Source: Myroides odoratus
Lineage (GTDB): Bacteria > Bacteroidota > Bacteroidia > Flavobacteriales > Flavobacteriaceae
Direction of reading: 5' to 3'
Length of the DNA stretch: 64,000 nucleotides
Assembly: GCF_001549985.1 (NCBI RefSeq)
Contig: NZ_LROZ01000002.1
Location: forward strand, 124,001 to 188,000
The notes under the pieces were generated by a model. That model searched no databases. It was not told where the DNA came from and worked only from the letters and a program-made list of their open reading frames with translations. Shown here in pieces: positions 26,018-34,344 of this stretch. The stretch's first letter is position 1. The number at the start of each line of letters is the position of its first letter. The position numbers and the translations under genes are program-made.

Positions 26018-26227
26018 ATGAAAAAATCAATTTTTCTTGGAGTAGCATTCGCATTTGTTACTCTTATCGGATTAAGTAGTGCTAATTCTATTGGTACAGG
26101 TACTAAAACAACATTAGTTGGAGAAAAAAGCAATGCTATTAGTAGCGAGAGCCGAAATTCAACCTCTTCTAATGCTACAACACAATCTAGTGCAAGCACT
26201 TTTGAACCATTTATCCCTAGAAGATAA
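26018..26227 (+). CDS. Small secreted peptide, candidate SDP-like toxin precursor
   Basis: 69 residues. A strong signal-like hydrophobic helix (residues 3-22, FLGVAFAFVTLIGLSS) precedes a Ser/Thr/Asn-rich, cysteine-free tail ending in STFEPFIPRR. It is directly upstream of a DUF5819/SdpA-like and an HTTM/SdpB-like gene on the same strand, the pair that matures the SdpC toxin in Bacillus. That context makes it the probable substrate. The active part could be the tail or the hydrophobic helix itself. A terminator follows 11 bp after the stop. Unlike Bacillus SDP it has no Cys pair. Confidence 0.65.
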   Translation: MKKSIFLGVAFAFVTLIGLSSANSIGTGTKTTLVGEKSNAISSESRNSTSSNATTQSSASTFEPFIPRR

Positions 26228-26238
26228 AGGAAAAAAGG

Positions 26239-26271
26239 GTAAGGTCTAGTCCTAGACCTTACTTCTTTTTT
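26239..26271 (+). terminator. Terminator between peptide and maturation genes
   Basis: Perfect 10-bp stem GTAAGGTCTA / TAGACCTTAC with a 4-nt loop, followed by TTCTTTTTT. It would let the peptide be made in excess over the downstream maturation proteins if partly leaky. Confidence 0.88.
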
Positions 26272-26448
26272 ACGTTGCCTCAACAAACAAAACGTTAATG
26301 CAATCACAGGACTAAAAACAAAGACGACACAAGCGGATGTATCAAATGCATACCCTGATTTTTTTAGGCTGTGCTATATCCCTTATCTAGGACTGGTTAT
26401 TGATAACCTCCCTATCACTGTATGTATTTTCATTTTTTATTTGTCACT

Positions 26449-27039
26449 ATGAAAAGATTATATCACTACTTCGTATACCTAGTACTACTCTTGTACTGCT
26501 CTTTTATTCTCCTAATTCAGGTTTATGATCAAGGCTATTTTAAATCTGACACCATCCAACAGCTTAAAGAAAACTATGCATTACCATTTTTTGAACAAAA
26601 TTGGAGCATGTTCTCCCCCAATCCACCGATGGGCAATCACTATTTTCTAGTCCAATTCTGTACGGCAACACAGAAAAGCAATTTGATTGATATCCAAAAA
26701 CTCATCAGAATAAGGAGTTATAGTTCTTTTTTTTCTATCGATCAACGACTAAAAAAATATTTTTCTGGGTGTTTCAATGATATCATTCAATTACAGCAGA
26801 ACAACATAAAGATTCAAGGTAATCCCCATATTAGTCAAGGGTTAGAATCGATTGTTAACTATTCCAAATTCGTTTTTCAAAATCAAACCGATTTCCAGTC
26901 CTTGATTCAGCCTCATGACTCTGTTTTTATCAAACTATTTCTTGTGGATGAACAACTCAATACGGATATACACCTCCCCAAAACCTATACGACTATTTAT
27001 ACTGAATTAGATAAAATCTTCTTACTAAAACAAAACTAA
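26449..27039 (+). CDS. SdpA/DUF5819-like maturation protein
   Basis: 196 residues from the ATG at 26449; a start at 26422 adds 9 hydrophobic residues. One N-terminal membrane anchor (about 5-25), then an extracytoplasmic domain opening with the family-like motif PFFEQNWSMFSPNPPMGNHY. In Bacillus subtilis SdpA is needed, with SdpB, to convert pro-SdpC into the active SDP toxin. The stop codon overlaps the next start (TAATG), showing tight coupling to the SdpB-like gene. Confidence 0.7.
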   Translation: MKRLYHYFVYLVLLLYCSFILLIQVYDQGYFKSDTIQQLKENYALPFFEQNWSMFSPNPPMGNHYFLVQFCTATQKSNLIDIQKLIRIRSYSSFFSIDQRLKKYFSGCFNDIIQLQQNNIKIQGNPHISQGLESIVNYSKFVFQNQTDFQSLIQPHDSVFIKLFLVDEQLNTDIHLPKTYTTIYTELDKIFLLKQN

Positions 27040-27911
27040 TGGAACATCGAACTACTGGTATTATACTACTTCGCATCTTAATAGGATTAAGCCTGATGAA
27101 GGATTTTATTGCCTATTACACCCATCGAAATTTTATTTTCGATCACAATGGTATTGTATCATATGAAACCTATCAAGATATTGTGCAATACTATAACCTA
27201 CAACTTTTACATATTGATTTCAACCAACCTAGTCATGTGTTCCTCTTTTGCCTTCTAGGCTTTCTATGCAGCTTGACTTTTACCTTGGGAATGCTTCCTC
27301 GAATTTCGGCTATAGTGCTCTTTTTCTTGCTTTTTATCTTCAAATTCAGAAATATTTACCTCCTTGATGGTGGAGATAATATCATTACTGCACTACTACC
27401 TTTTTTCTTTTTTATTTCTTCTAAGAGCTTGTGTAAACCCTATACTAAAATTGTAGAACAAATAGGAATTGAATCCAGTTACTATCTCAAAAAACTCACT
27501 GCTGTAGCAATTTTTGGCATAATGATTCAAATCTGTATTGTTTATTTCTTTGCTGGTTTACATAAACTACAGGGAAAAGTTTGGCTTGATGGTACTGCCC
27601 TTTACTACATTTTAAACACTAGTGATTTCTCTGCGTATGCTGTGAATGACTACATCACCCAATGTCCCATTCTCGTTTATGCGTTAACCTGGTCTACTAT
27701 TGCATTTCAGTTGTCATTCCCTATTTTTGTCTGGTTTAATTCCACAAGAAAAATTGTTTTGCTTATCGGTATTCTCCTACACTTAGGCATTTTAGTATTC
27801 ATGCGAATTGATAATTTCTCTTTTATTATGTTGGCTTGTTATGCTGTTTTTTTTACAGATCAAGAATACGATACATTACAGTTAAAAACCAATCTATACC
27901 TAAAATTATAA
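27039..27911 (+). CDS. SdpB/HTTM-domain-like membrane protein
   Basis: 290 residues with about six membrane helices. HTTM (vitamin-K-dependent gamma-carboxylase-like) features are visible: the opening GIILLRILIGLSLMKDFIAY, the YLLDGGDNI segment, and the signature FFAGLHKLQGKVWLDGTAL. Usual SdpB length is about 320. Partner of the SdpA-like protein in processing the upstream peptide; the chemistry is not established. No SdpI/SdpR-type immunity pair follows. Confidence 0.75.
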   Translation: MEHRTTGIILLRILIGLSLMKDFIAYYTHRNFIFDHNGIVSYETYQDIVQYYNLQLLHIDFNQPSHVFLFCLLGFLCSLTFTLGMLPRISAIVLFFLLFIFKFRNIYLLDGGDNIITALLPFFFFISSKSLCKPYTKIVEQIGIESSYYLKKLTAVAIFGIMIQICIVYFFAGLHKLQGKVWLDGTALYYILNTSDFSAYAVNDYITQCPILVYALTWSTIAFQLSFPIFVWFNSTRKIVLLIGILLHLGILVFMRIDNFSFIMLACYAVFFTDQEYDTLQLKTNLYLKL

Positions 27912-28076
27912 ACCTTTACCTCCGAAATTCTTCCTCCTTTTTTAGGTGAATTTAGCAACGGTTTCATGATGCTAGTCCTTTTATTCCCATTCAATGCTAT
28001 TGGTATAAAAACCGTATTTTAGTTTCTATTTGAGTTCTTTTTACTGTACTTTTACGCTAACAATTGAACCTAGACG

Positions 28077-28549
28077 ATGGCAAAATATGACGATGCAGCT
28101 TGGCATTATAATGGAGACTTTCCTCAGGATTTACCCAAAGAAAACGGAGCAACACATATGGGTATGTTGTTGACTTGGTGTATTGAAATGGATGTAATAG
28201 CAGAAGAACATATAGAAGACCATACCCCACGAATAATTCAGGTCAAAAATCGAACACAAACGGGAGTTGATTTTTTATTTAACTGCTGTGATGGCAAGTT
28301 TACAACTGATGACTTGAATGAGGTAGGTAATGATTTTATTCAGGATTACTACGATGATAAACGCCCTTTGCACAAGCGTACAGTGACTATCTCGCTGATT
28401 ATGCGGAAGTACTCAATATCAAAGTAATAGAAAATTATTTAGACCATGATAGCTTATACCGCATTGAAAATTCTTGGGCCAACTACGAGTTATTGAAACC
28501 CATACTTCATCAGCGTTTTATTGAGTGGAAAAATTTCAACTCTCAATAG
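28077..28549 (+). pseudogene. DUF7832-family gene with a frameshift
   Basis: The first 100 codons (MAKYDDAAWHYNGDFPQDLP, then ATHMGMLLTWCIEMDVIAEE) match the DUF7832 type of small Bacteroidota proteins. Near 28378 the frame ends in an unlike tail and stops at 28427. The expected continuation is found in another frame: YSDYLADYAEVL, then YRIENSWANYELLKPIL and RFIEWKNF to a stop at 28547-28549. The total of 473 bp is not a multiple of three, so one base was lost or two gained. A sequencing error is the main alternative. Confidence 0.75.
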
Positions 28550-28611
28550 CCTTACTCTTTTTGCGATTTGCGCTCCCACTACTTGAACTATCTTCGGACC
28601 AATCCTTCCTC

Positions 28612-29385
28612 CTATTTTATTCGTTTTTCTAAGCATTTGTCAAAACGGCTATCTAGGCATACACTCATATCAGTTGTCAGGAATTCTCCTTGATAGAATA
28701 AACTAAAAATAGTTGCTGGGCTTGGTGCTTGTTGTGCTTGTTCCCTGTCTTCCAATTTGACTAGGGTCAAGGATAAATTGCGTTTTTGGGCGGTTGCTAC
28801 CAAGAGATCTTCTACATGCAAAGCTGAAAACGGACAACGATTAGAATAGTATACTGTAAGGTCTGTTGTTTCTTTACATCGGCCTGTCCTTACACTTTCA
28901 TTAAATTCAGGATTCACTGCAGCAGTATCAAGTTTTAGCGCTAATAAACTAAAGCCTGAACTTGTTTGTTCAACAGTTGTAAACCCTTGTTTCAACAACC
29001 AATGGGTATCACTCATAAAGTGAAATTTTTTCGTTCCCACTATTGTAACCAATCCCTTGTACTTGTTTTGCTTGGCATCATCAATAGCCATCTGCAGTAG
29101 CTGCTTGGCATATCCTTTTCCTTTGTATTGTCCAGAAACCCAAAAACAATTAATCAACAAATAATCTGGTGCTATAACAGGAGCCCAACCTTTTGCTGCA
29201 GGCCCGTATTCAATAAATACTTTAGCTCTCGCATCTAATCGTCGAAAGACATACCCATGCTCCATTTCCTTTTTCAACCAATCTTTTTTTAATTGATACC
29301 CTTCCTTCGATTTTTTATCTGCTATCGCACAACAGATATGTTCTTGTTCGATGTTATGCTGATCTAATTTGATGAAGCTTTCCAT
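28612..29385 (-). CDS. GNAT acetyltransferase with YoaP-like C-terminal domain
   Basis: 257 residues. The N-terminal GNAT fold (about 1-150) has the acetyl-CoA loop VSGQYKGKGYAKQLL, with Gly residues at the usual places, followed by a helix and VTIVGT strand. The C-terminal part (about 170-245) has a thioredoxin-like Cys motif (YYSNRCPFSALH) matching the YoaP-like domain seen fused to GNATs. Substrate not known. Confidence 0.8.
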   Translation of the reverse strand: MESFIKLDQHNIEQEHICCAIADKKSKEGYQLKKDWLKKEMEHGYVFRRLDARAKVFIEYGPAAKGWAPVIAPDYLLINCFWVSGQYKGKGYAKQLLQMAIDDAKQNKYKGLVTIVGTKKFHFMSDTHWLLKQGFTTVEQTSSGFSLLALKLDTAAVNPEFNESVRTGRCKETTDLTVYYSNRCPFSALHVEDLLVATAQKRNLSLTLVKLEDREQAQQAPSPATIFSLFYQGEFLTTDMSVCLDSRFDKCLEKRIK

Positions 29386-29504
29386 GGAATTTAAATTAAA
29401 TGGCCGTACAAATGAATACCTGATTATATGTACCTAAAAATACAGCAAATTATCTAGGCCAAGAAAGAATTGTCCTTTTAATTTCTATACCTCCAACGTA
29501 TAAA

Positions 29505-29533
29505 AAAGGCTTAGTGTAATCCACTAAGCCTTT
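29505..29533 (-). terminator. Terminator
   Basis: Perfect 12-bp stem AAAGGCTTAGTG / CACTAAGCCTTT with a 5-nt loop, followed on the minus strand by TTTTTT, downstream of the gene ending at 29552. Confidence 0.9.
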
Positions 29534-29551
29534 CCCTGCTGTCTTGTATTT

Positions 29552-30142
29552 TTATAAACTCTTTACAATTTTTTTCGCGAAGTCTTTTCCTGTTTTTGCA
29601 AATCCTTCTCCAATTCGACTTTCATTGTTAAAATTTGAACCAAATTGACTTCCAGGCATGTCATCAAATTTATGCTGTGCTAACACCACGTTCGGATTCT
29701 CTCTACTTACTAATATTACTCTTGAAGTAACCTTAGCTGCTTGTTTTACAATTCCAGCATCCCAACCTGGGTAAATCCACAAGACATCTACCAATAAAAT
29801 GTAGGTTGAATTTGGTGCATTTTTAGTAAATTTTACTTTTCTATCTACATACTTATTGGTTAATAATAAAAATTTCGGATCCCAAATATCTTCTTTACTA
29901 CGCTCCCAACTCTTAATCCAAAGCTCTCCAGATCCTTCATCTTTCTTTTCTAAGTTTTTGAAGTGGTTTTGTACATATTCTGCTTCCGTAAGATTTTCCT
30001 TCATCATACGAAGATTGGTGTACTTAAACACAACCTCAACTTCTTTTTCTCCCTTTAAAAGCTTAAAATCTTTGATCGTTTGTGCAAATGATGATAGGGT
30101 TCCTAAAACAACAAGCAATACGATATAAAATACTTTTTTCAT
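29552..30142 (-). CDS. Secreted protein of unknown function
   Basis: 196 residues with a signal peptide (1-20, ending in SFAQ). Mature part is mixed alpha/beta with several Trp and a GSQFGSNFN loop; it has the look of a DUF4410-like or LptE-like periplasmic protein but no safe match. Single-gene unit: long palindromic region upstream and a good terminator downstream. Confidence 0.65.
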   Translation of the reverse strand: MKKVFYIVLLVVLGTLSSFAQTIKDFKLLKGEKEVEVVFKYTNLRMMKENLTEAEYVQNHFKNLEKKDEGSGELWIKSWERSKEDIWDPKFLLLTNKYVDRKVKFTKNAPNSTYILLVDVLWIYPGWDAGIVKQAAKVTSRVILVSRENPNVVLAQHKFDDMPGSQFGSNFNNESRIGEGFAKTGKDFAKKIVKSL

Positions 30143-30191
30143 TCGTTATTAAAATTTGTTGCAAAAGTACTCTTAAGAACATATTAACCAA

Positions 30192-30227
30192 ATTTTATAT
30201 TGATTTATATTTAAATCAATATAAAAT
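30192..30227 (-). promoter_or_regulatory. Long palindrome upstream of secreted-protein gene
   Basis: Perfect 16-bp arms (ATTTTATATTGATTTA and its complement) with a 4-nt spacer, 50-85 bp upstream of the start at 30142. This suits a dimeric regulator site. The 8-bp hairpin next to it may end an upstream transcript. Confidence 0.5.
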
Positions 30228-30426
30228 AGACACAGTACGAGAGTACTGTGCCTACAACTTAACGTAAAAAAACAAACGTTTTATTGTTTTATCAAATAAT
30301 AAATAAACGTTTCAACAAAAATTTTACTACTTCTTACTTGGCTTTTATACGTTCAAAAGTACAAGTTATATGTCCCTTTATTCTTACACTTTTTGCTTGT
30401 AAAACCCTACATATCACAGTAAAAAA

Positions 30427-30449
30427 AGAGTATCCTTGTGGGATACTCT
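30427..30449 (-). terminator. Terminator of YiiX-like gene
   Basis: 9-bp stem AGAGTATCC / GGATACTCT with a 5-nt loop, followed by TTTTTT on the minus strand. Confidence 0.8.
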
Positions 30450-30454
30450 CTTAC

Positions 30455-31057
30455 TTATTTTATTTCTTTAAAGACATCTTTGGAATAAATATCGTCTAAT
30501 CCATAGAAAAGACGTCCTTTTAAACTTGCTGTAGGTGTAATGTATACTGAATCTAATCCGTAATTAATCGATTTAGCTACTAATTCGGTACAATACAGTT
30601 TATCATCATCCTGTGCATTAAAATTCAAGTCAAATTTTACTTGTCGCTGAACGTATTCTTTTGCTTTATTCAACATGTTGCTTCTAGCTATAGAATCCAT
30701 TCGATTCTCAAAAAAGGTATAGGTTTTAGCCTGTTTAATAAAACTACTCACCTCTTCCTTTAAAGCGAATCCTTCACCTGTAAACTCATCCGCCTCAATA
30801 TGATAAACAAAAATCGAATCTTGTTCCTTACTGATAATGCCAATATGAGAATATTTCTTATCCCGAGATCCCATTTGTCTAAAAAGATCGGAGAAATAGC
30901 CTGTTCCTTGTCGAACAATTAAATCTCCACTTTTTAAAGGAACTAAAATCTCCATTTCGGGTTCCTCCGTTTTGGAAGCTTGGGTACAAGAAATGAAAAG
31001 TAAAAAAAGACTAAGTAAACATCGGTTTATTTTTGAGGTTCCATATTGACCAACCAT
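30455..31057 (-). CDS. YiiX/YebB-like NlpC/P60-fold lipoprotein
   Basis: 200 residues from the ATG at 31057; a start at 31123 would overlap the upstream gene by 97 bp. Signal peptide with lipobox (LLFISC). The permuted papain-like hydrolase motifs are present: the His in KYSHIGIISKE and the Cys in LYCTELVAKSI. Family members cleave peptide or amide bonds in the cell wall or elsewhere; substrate unknown. Starts inside the end of the DUF4878 lipoprotein gene, so the two are coupled. Confidence 0.75.
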   Translation of the reverse strand: MVGQYGTSKINRCLLSLFLLFISCTQASKTEEPEMEILVPLKSGDLIVRQGTGYFSDLFRQMGSRDKKYSHIGIISKEQDSIFVYHIEADEFTGEGFALKEEVSSFIKQAKTYTFFENRMDSIARSNMLNKAKEYVQRQVKFDLNFNAQDDDKLYCTELVAKSINYGLDSVYITPTASLKGRLFYGLDDIYSKDVFKEIK

Positions 31058-31365
31058 TTTCCATCCATTTTCACTAAGGTAACTTCTGATTCTTTTCCTT
31101 TTTGATTTTTCACTGTTACCCATGCTTTACTATCTACAATAGAATCTTTTACAAACTCTATTTTTGTATCAGGCTCAACTGGTAATCCACCAAAAGATAC
31201 CGCCATTTCTAATAATTTCCCTGTAGGTTCTGTAGCGTACTTTTTCGCTTCATCTATTTTTCCTTTTGCTACATTCTCTGTAAACTTAATCGCTACATCT
31301 TTGGGCCCTTGAGAACAAGAAGCCAATAAAAGTCCTAAAGACAATACCATTGCAATTTTTTTCAT
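31027..31365 (-). CDS. DUF4878-type small lipoprotein
   Basis: 112 residues. Lipoprotein signal peptide with LLLASC. The rest fits the NTF2-like DUF4878 pattern: FTENVAKGKIDEAKKYAT, then IVDSKAWVTVKN and VKMDGKWLVNM. Common in Bacteroidota; role unknown. Coupled to the YiiX-like gene. Confidence 0.85.
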   Translation of the reverse strand: MKKIAMVLSLGLLLASCSQGPKDVAIKFTENVAKGKIDEAKKYATEPTGKLLEMAVSFGGLPVEPDTKIEFVKDSIVDSKAWVTVKNQKGKESEVTLVKMDGKWLVNMEPQK

Positions 31366-31507
31366 CTCTTAAAATATTAAAATACAAAACAAAATTAACA
31401 TTAATTATTTAAAATTTTATATAAAACAAAACAATTATTATTCAATATTCTCCTTTATAAAAATCGATATTCATTTTTTTAAGCCAGCATACACATTAGA
31501 TAAAAAA

Positions 31508-31538
31508 AGAGAAAACCAGTTGCGTTTTCTCTCTTTTT
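31508..31538 (-). terminator. Terminator of AraC-family gene
   Basis: 9-bp stem AGAGAAAAC / GTTTTCTCT with a 7-nt loop, flanked by A7 on one side and T6 on the other, so it can act in both directions. Confidence 0.85.
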
Positions 31539-31548
31539 TCAACCATCT

Positions 31549-32508
31549 TTAATGTTGCTTGTGTTTTTTTCTATATTGAATGGGGGTAACTCCAACTTGC
31601 TTTTTAAAGAATCGCCCAAGATAAGATTCTTCTGTAAAGTTGAGATCTCCAGCTATCATCGCTACGGTATCATTGGTTTGTATTAATCGGGATTTAATCT
31701 CATCAATTAGTTGCTTTTGGATGAAATAACTCGCAGGAAAACCAGTAATCTCTTTGACTACATCATTGAGATAATGGGGATGTACGTGCAACAAAGCAGC
31801 GTATTCATTTACCTGTTTGAGTACTATAATTTTCTGATTCACCAAGAGTTGAAAGCGAGCAACTAATTGTTCTTTACGCGATAAAACAAAAGGAGCTTCT
31901 ACTTTCTTATGGTTGTAGATACGTTCTGCTTCCAATAAAATAATATTCAAAAACATCCGTACCAGCAAGTCGTCATTAAACGTTTGCTTTTGGCATTTCT
32001 CGTTGTTTAACTTCCAAAACAAATGCTCCATCATTGACACTTCTCTTTCCCCTAAATGGACAAAAGGTTGTTGTCCAAATTGGAAAAATGGAAAGCTATT
32101 CAACTTGATTTGGTGTTTCAAGCAAAGTAAGAAATAATCAGAATCAAAAAGACACATGAATCCCTGTACATCATCACTCCATTGTTGAATATGATGCAGT
32201 TGATTTTCGCCTATAAAATACATGTCTCCTGCAGTAAAGATATATTTGGTATAACCAATAACCTCTTCCACTTCTCCTGCTGTGATAAGCACCATGGTAT
32301 AAAACTGTTTTCTCGTTTGTCTACCAGCAGCAAAAGTGGGTAATTGGGATAAGTTCTCCAACGTAAAAATCTCCAAAAAACCAATTCCACTTTGATAGGC
32401 AATCGTACAGCATTCTTCACACACAATATTGCCTTCTTGATCGGCAAAATACAGGGCTTTAAATTCTTCTAACGTGTGAATTTCTTTGATATTATCTTCG
32501 CTTTTCAT
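31549..32508 (-). CDS. AraC-family transcriptional regulator with cupin N-terminus
   Basis: 319 residues from the ATG at 32508. A cupin-like sensing part (about 20-190: AGEVEEVIGYTKYIFTAGD) precedes the AraC double helix-turn-helix (about 215-315) with HPHYLNDVVKEITGFPASYF and the closing SYLGRFFKKQVGVTPIQYRK. It may regulate the adjacent DUF2938 gene. Ligand unknown. Confidence 0.88.
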   Translation of the reverse strand: MKSEDNIKEIHTLEEFKALYFADQEGNIVCEECCTIAYQSGIGFLEIFTLENLSQLPTFAAGRQTRKQFYTMVLITAGEVEEVIGYTKYIFTAGDMYFIGENQLHHIQQWSDDVQGFMCLFDSDYFLLCLKHQIKLNSFPFFQFGQQPFVHLGEREVSMMEHLFWKLNNEKCQKQTFNDDLLVRMFLNIILLEAERIYNHKKVEAPFVLSRKEQLVARFQLLVNQKIIVLKQVNEYAALLHVHPHYLNDVVKEITGFPASYFIQKQLIDEIKSRLIQTNDTVAMIAGDLNFTEESYLGRFFKKQVGVTPIQYRKKHKQH

Positions 32509-32577
32509 CCTTCCCTTTATTTCTATTAAAGATAGCAACTACTTTTGATACTAGCGATACCGCTGTTCTTTTTCTGA

Positions 32578-33081
32578 TCAACTAAAAAGTATCGCATGCA
32601 TCACAAGTCCACCCAGGTAAAGTCCAACCCCATAAATGGTATGTGCCATCAAGCTTCTTATTCGCGCCGTTTTAGGTTGTGGAGTTTTAGAGGCTGCAAT
32701 ACCAAAGCCAAAAGCTGGTTGCATCATAAAGAATGGCGCCACAGTAGTAAGAATTCCAATTAATAAAGCAGGAATCACCGTTGGATAATCCACCCACTCT
32801 ACACCCCAAATAAGCAATAAAACAAAGGCAAAAGTAATCCCTATTACATAATGGGCCGTCCATCCGATGGCTCTTTCGCCTGCAATAGGTGTCGCCTGCA
32901 TAATATTCGCATGGCTAAAAACCCCCTGTTTAAAGTGGCCAATCCATCTTCCTAAAAAGGCATAATTGAGGGATGGAATAGAAAATACCTTCTTCAATAC
33001 CAAGGCATATAAATCCATAAAAATAGTTGCACTTACTCCGATAACTATCGAATATCCTATAAGTTGTAGTATCGTATTCAT
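32578..33081 (-). CDS. DUF2938 integral membrane protein
   Basis: 167 residues from the ATG at 33081, about four to five membrane helices. Conserved family features: MDLYALVLKK near the start, the loop NYAFLGRWIGHF, and PIAGERAIGWTAHYVIG. Members are often linked to AraC regulators, as here. Function unknown. Confidence 0.85.
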   Translation of the reverse strand: MNTILQLIGYSIVIGVSATIFMDLYALVLKKVFSIPSLNYAFLGRWIGHFKQGVFSHANIMQATPIAGERAIGWTAHYVIGITFAFVLLLIWGVEWVDYPTVIPALLIGILTTVAPFFMMQPAFGFGIAASKTPQPKTARIRSLMAHTIYGVGLYLGGLVMHAILFS

Positions 33082-33176
33082 TATAATCTGTTTACTTATT
33101 CCATACAAAAGTAGGATGTTCTTTCTGTGGGATACCTATCTGATTTGGACTAAAAACAGGACAAATCACAGATAAA

Positions 33177-33204
33177 AAAAGAGGACTGTCCAAGGTCCTC
33201 TTTT
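33177..33204 (-). terminator. Terminator closing the metal-efflux operon
   Basis: 10-bp stem AAAAGAGGAC / GTCCTCTTTT with an 8-nt loop; T-run follows on the minus strand. Confidence 0.85.
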
Positions 33205-33253
33205 CGTCAACAAACTAGCAAACGATACAAAGTATTCGCATAGCCTTCAGTAA

Positions 33254-33829
33254 TTAAGTAATAATATGATCTAAAAACTTTCGTTCAAACCTTTGATTTT
33301 TCCTATAAAGAGAGGGGGTAATCCCGACCGTTTTTTTAAATTGTTTACTCATGTGACTGACGTCTTTATAATGTACTTGTTGTGCGATTTCTTCCAGTGA
33401 TAACTCACAATATGAAATCAATTCTTTTACCTTTTCAATGCGTTGTAAAATGTAATACTTCTCAATGGTCAAGGTCGTATGTGCTACAAATAATCGGGCA
33501 ATTCTCGCATAACTCATGGAAGAAGTAGAAGCCAAATAATCGGATAAATTCAGGTTAGGCAAGTGTTTCTGTTGAACATAAGCGATGATCTTGGTTTTCA
33601 CTTGTTCCACAACAATCTGTTTGGCATCCTCCAAAACTTCAAACCCCACTTGAGCCAGTTGTTCTTGGACTTGTTTTTCCATTTGTGGTACTAAGGGTTT
33701 TTCCAACTCCACTTCGCCTAAACGCACCTCTTTGACGCTCACCTCTAACTTCAACAATTCTCGTTCTACCAAGGTTATACACCTTGGACAAACCATGTTT
33801 TTTACATATAAAATTAAATCGTTACTCAT
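33254..33829 (-). CDS. HMA-domain/AraC-HTH fusion regulator of metal efflux
   Basis: 191 residues from the ATG at 33829. The first about 70 residues form an HMA-like metal-binding domain with the CxxC motif in NMVCPRCITLVERELLKL. Residues about 95-185 are an AraC-type HTH ending in SHMSKQFKKTVGITPSLYRK. It is the last gene of the metal-efflux operon, so it is likely a one-component Cu/Ag sensor-activator for that operon. Direct metal sensing is an inference from the domain pair and context. Confidence 0.82.
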   Translation of the reverse strand: MSNDLILYVKNMVCPRCITLVERELLKLEVSVKEVRLGEVELEKPLVPQMEKQVQEQLAQVGFEVLEDAKQIVVEQVKTKIIAYVQQKHLPNLNLSDYLASTSSMSYARIARLFVAHTTLTIEKYYILQRIEKVKELISYCELSLEEIAQQVHYKDVSHMSKQFKKTVGITPSLYRKNQRFERKFLDHIIT

Positions 33830-33875
33830 ACTTAAAAAATATAGGGAAGCAGGAACTACTTCCCTATGGAACAAA

Positions 33876-34340
33876 TTAATTAACCTGTGCCTCTGCTACA
33901 AATTGTTGGTAATTCGCTTCATTTTTAAAATAAGCAACTTCACCGTTGTCTCCTATCATGACAATGTAAGCTTCGGCTTTATCTACTGTTTCTAGGGTAA
34001 AAGGGTCTTTGGCATAACGCACACTTTCATCTTCTGGAATTCTAGATTGACACATTGCACAACAACCATAATATATTTTGCCGTCATGCTCTACTTCTAA
34101 TTGTTTTTTCCCCATAAAAGCATCGTTCACCATACAAACCAACTCCTTGGGAACCACATCTCCTTTTTTGTATTGTTCAGAAGACGCAACAGGCTCTCCC
34201 ATGCTGTGATTCATTTCTTCTTTCACCTGCTCTAAAGCGGCCTCTGCTTGTTGGTTGTCTCCTTGTTGTTTTTCTCCACATGCAATAGCTACTACACTTA
34301 CTGCTAATACCACTGCGATTTTAATACCTTGTCTTTTCAT
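33876..34340 (-). CDS. Metal-binding lipoprotein with TRASH/YHS-like motif
   Basis: 154 residues. Lipoprotein signal (VVAIAC). Central segment VPKELVCMVNDAFMGKKQLE followed by KIYYGCCAMCQSRIPED is the Cys pattern of TRASH/YHS heavy-metal-binding modules; the N-terminal tail has Met/His (NHSMG). It probably binds or hands over metal in the periplasm. Follows the adaptor gene by 4 bp. Confidence 0.8.
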   Translation of the reverse strand: MKRQGIKIAVVLAVSVVAIACGEKQQGDNQQAEAALEQVKEEMNHSMGEPVASSEQYKKGDVVPKELVCMVNDAFMGKKQLEVEHDGKIYYGCCAMCQSRIPEDESVRYAKDPFTLETVDKAEAYIVMIGDNGEVAYFKNEANYQQFVAEAQVN

Positions 34341-34344
34341 TTTC

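Larger units (their letters stand above)
30143..30454. other. Intergenic region with two inverted repeats
   Basis: Holds a 16-bp-arm palindrome (30192-30227), an 8-bp-stem hairpin CACAGTAC/GTACTGTG (30231-30250) and, at 30427-30449, the terminator of the next gene. No gene seen. Confidence 0.6.

Noticed and set aside
30284..30499. 71-residue plus-strand frame
   Set aside because: It runs through a terminator and into the end of the YiiX-like gene; no family likeness.
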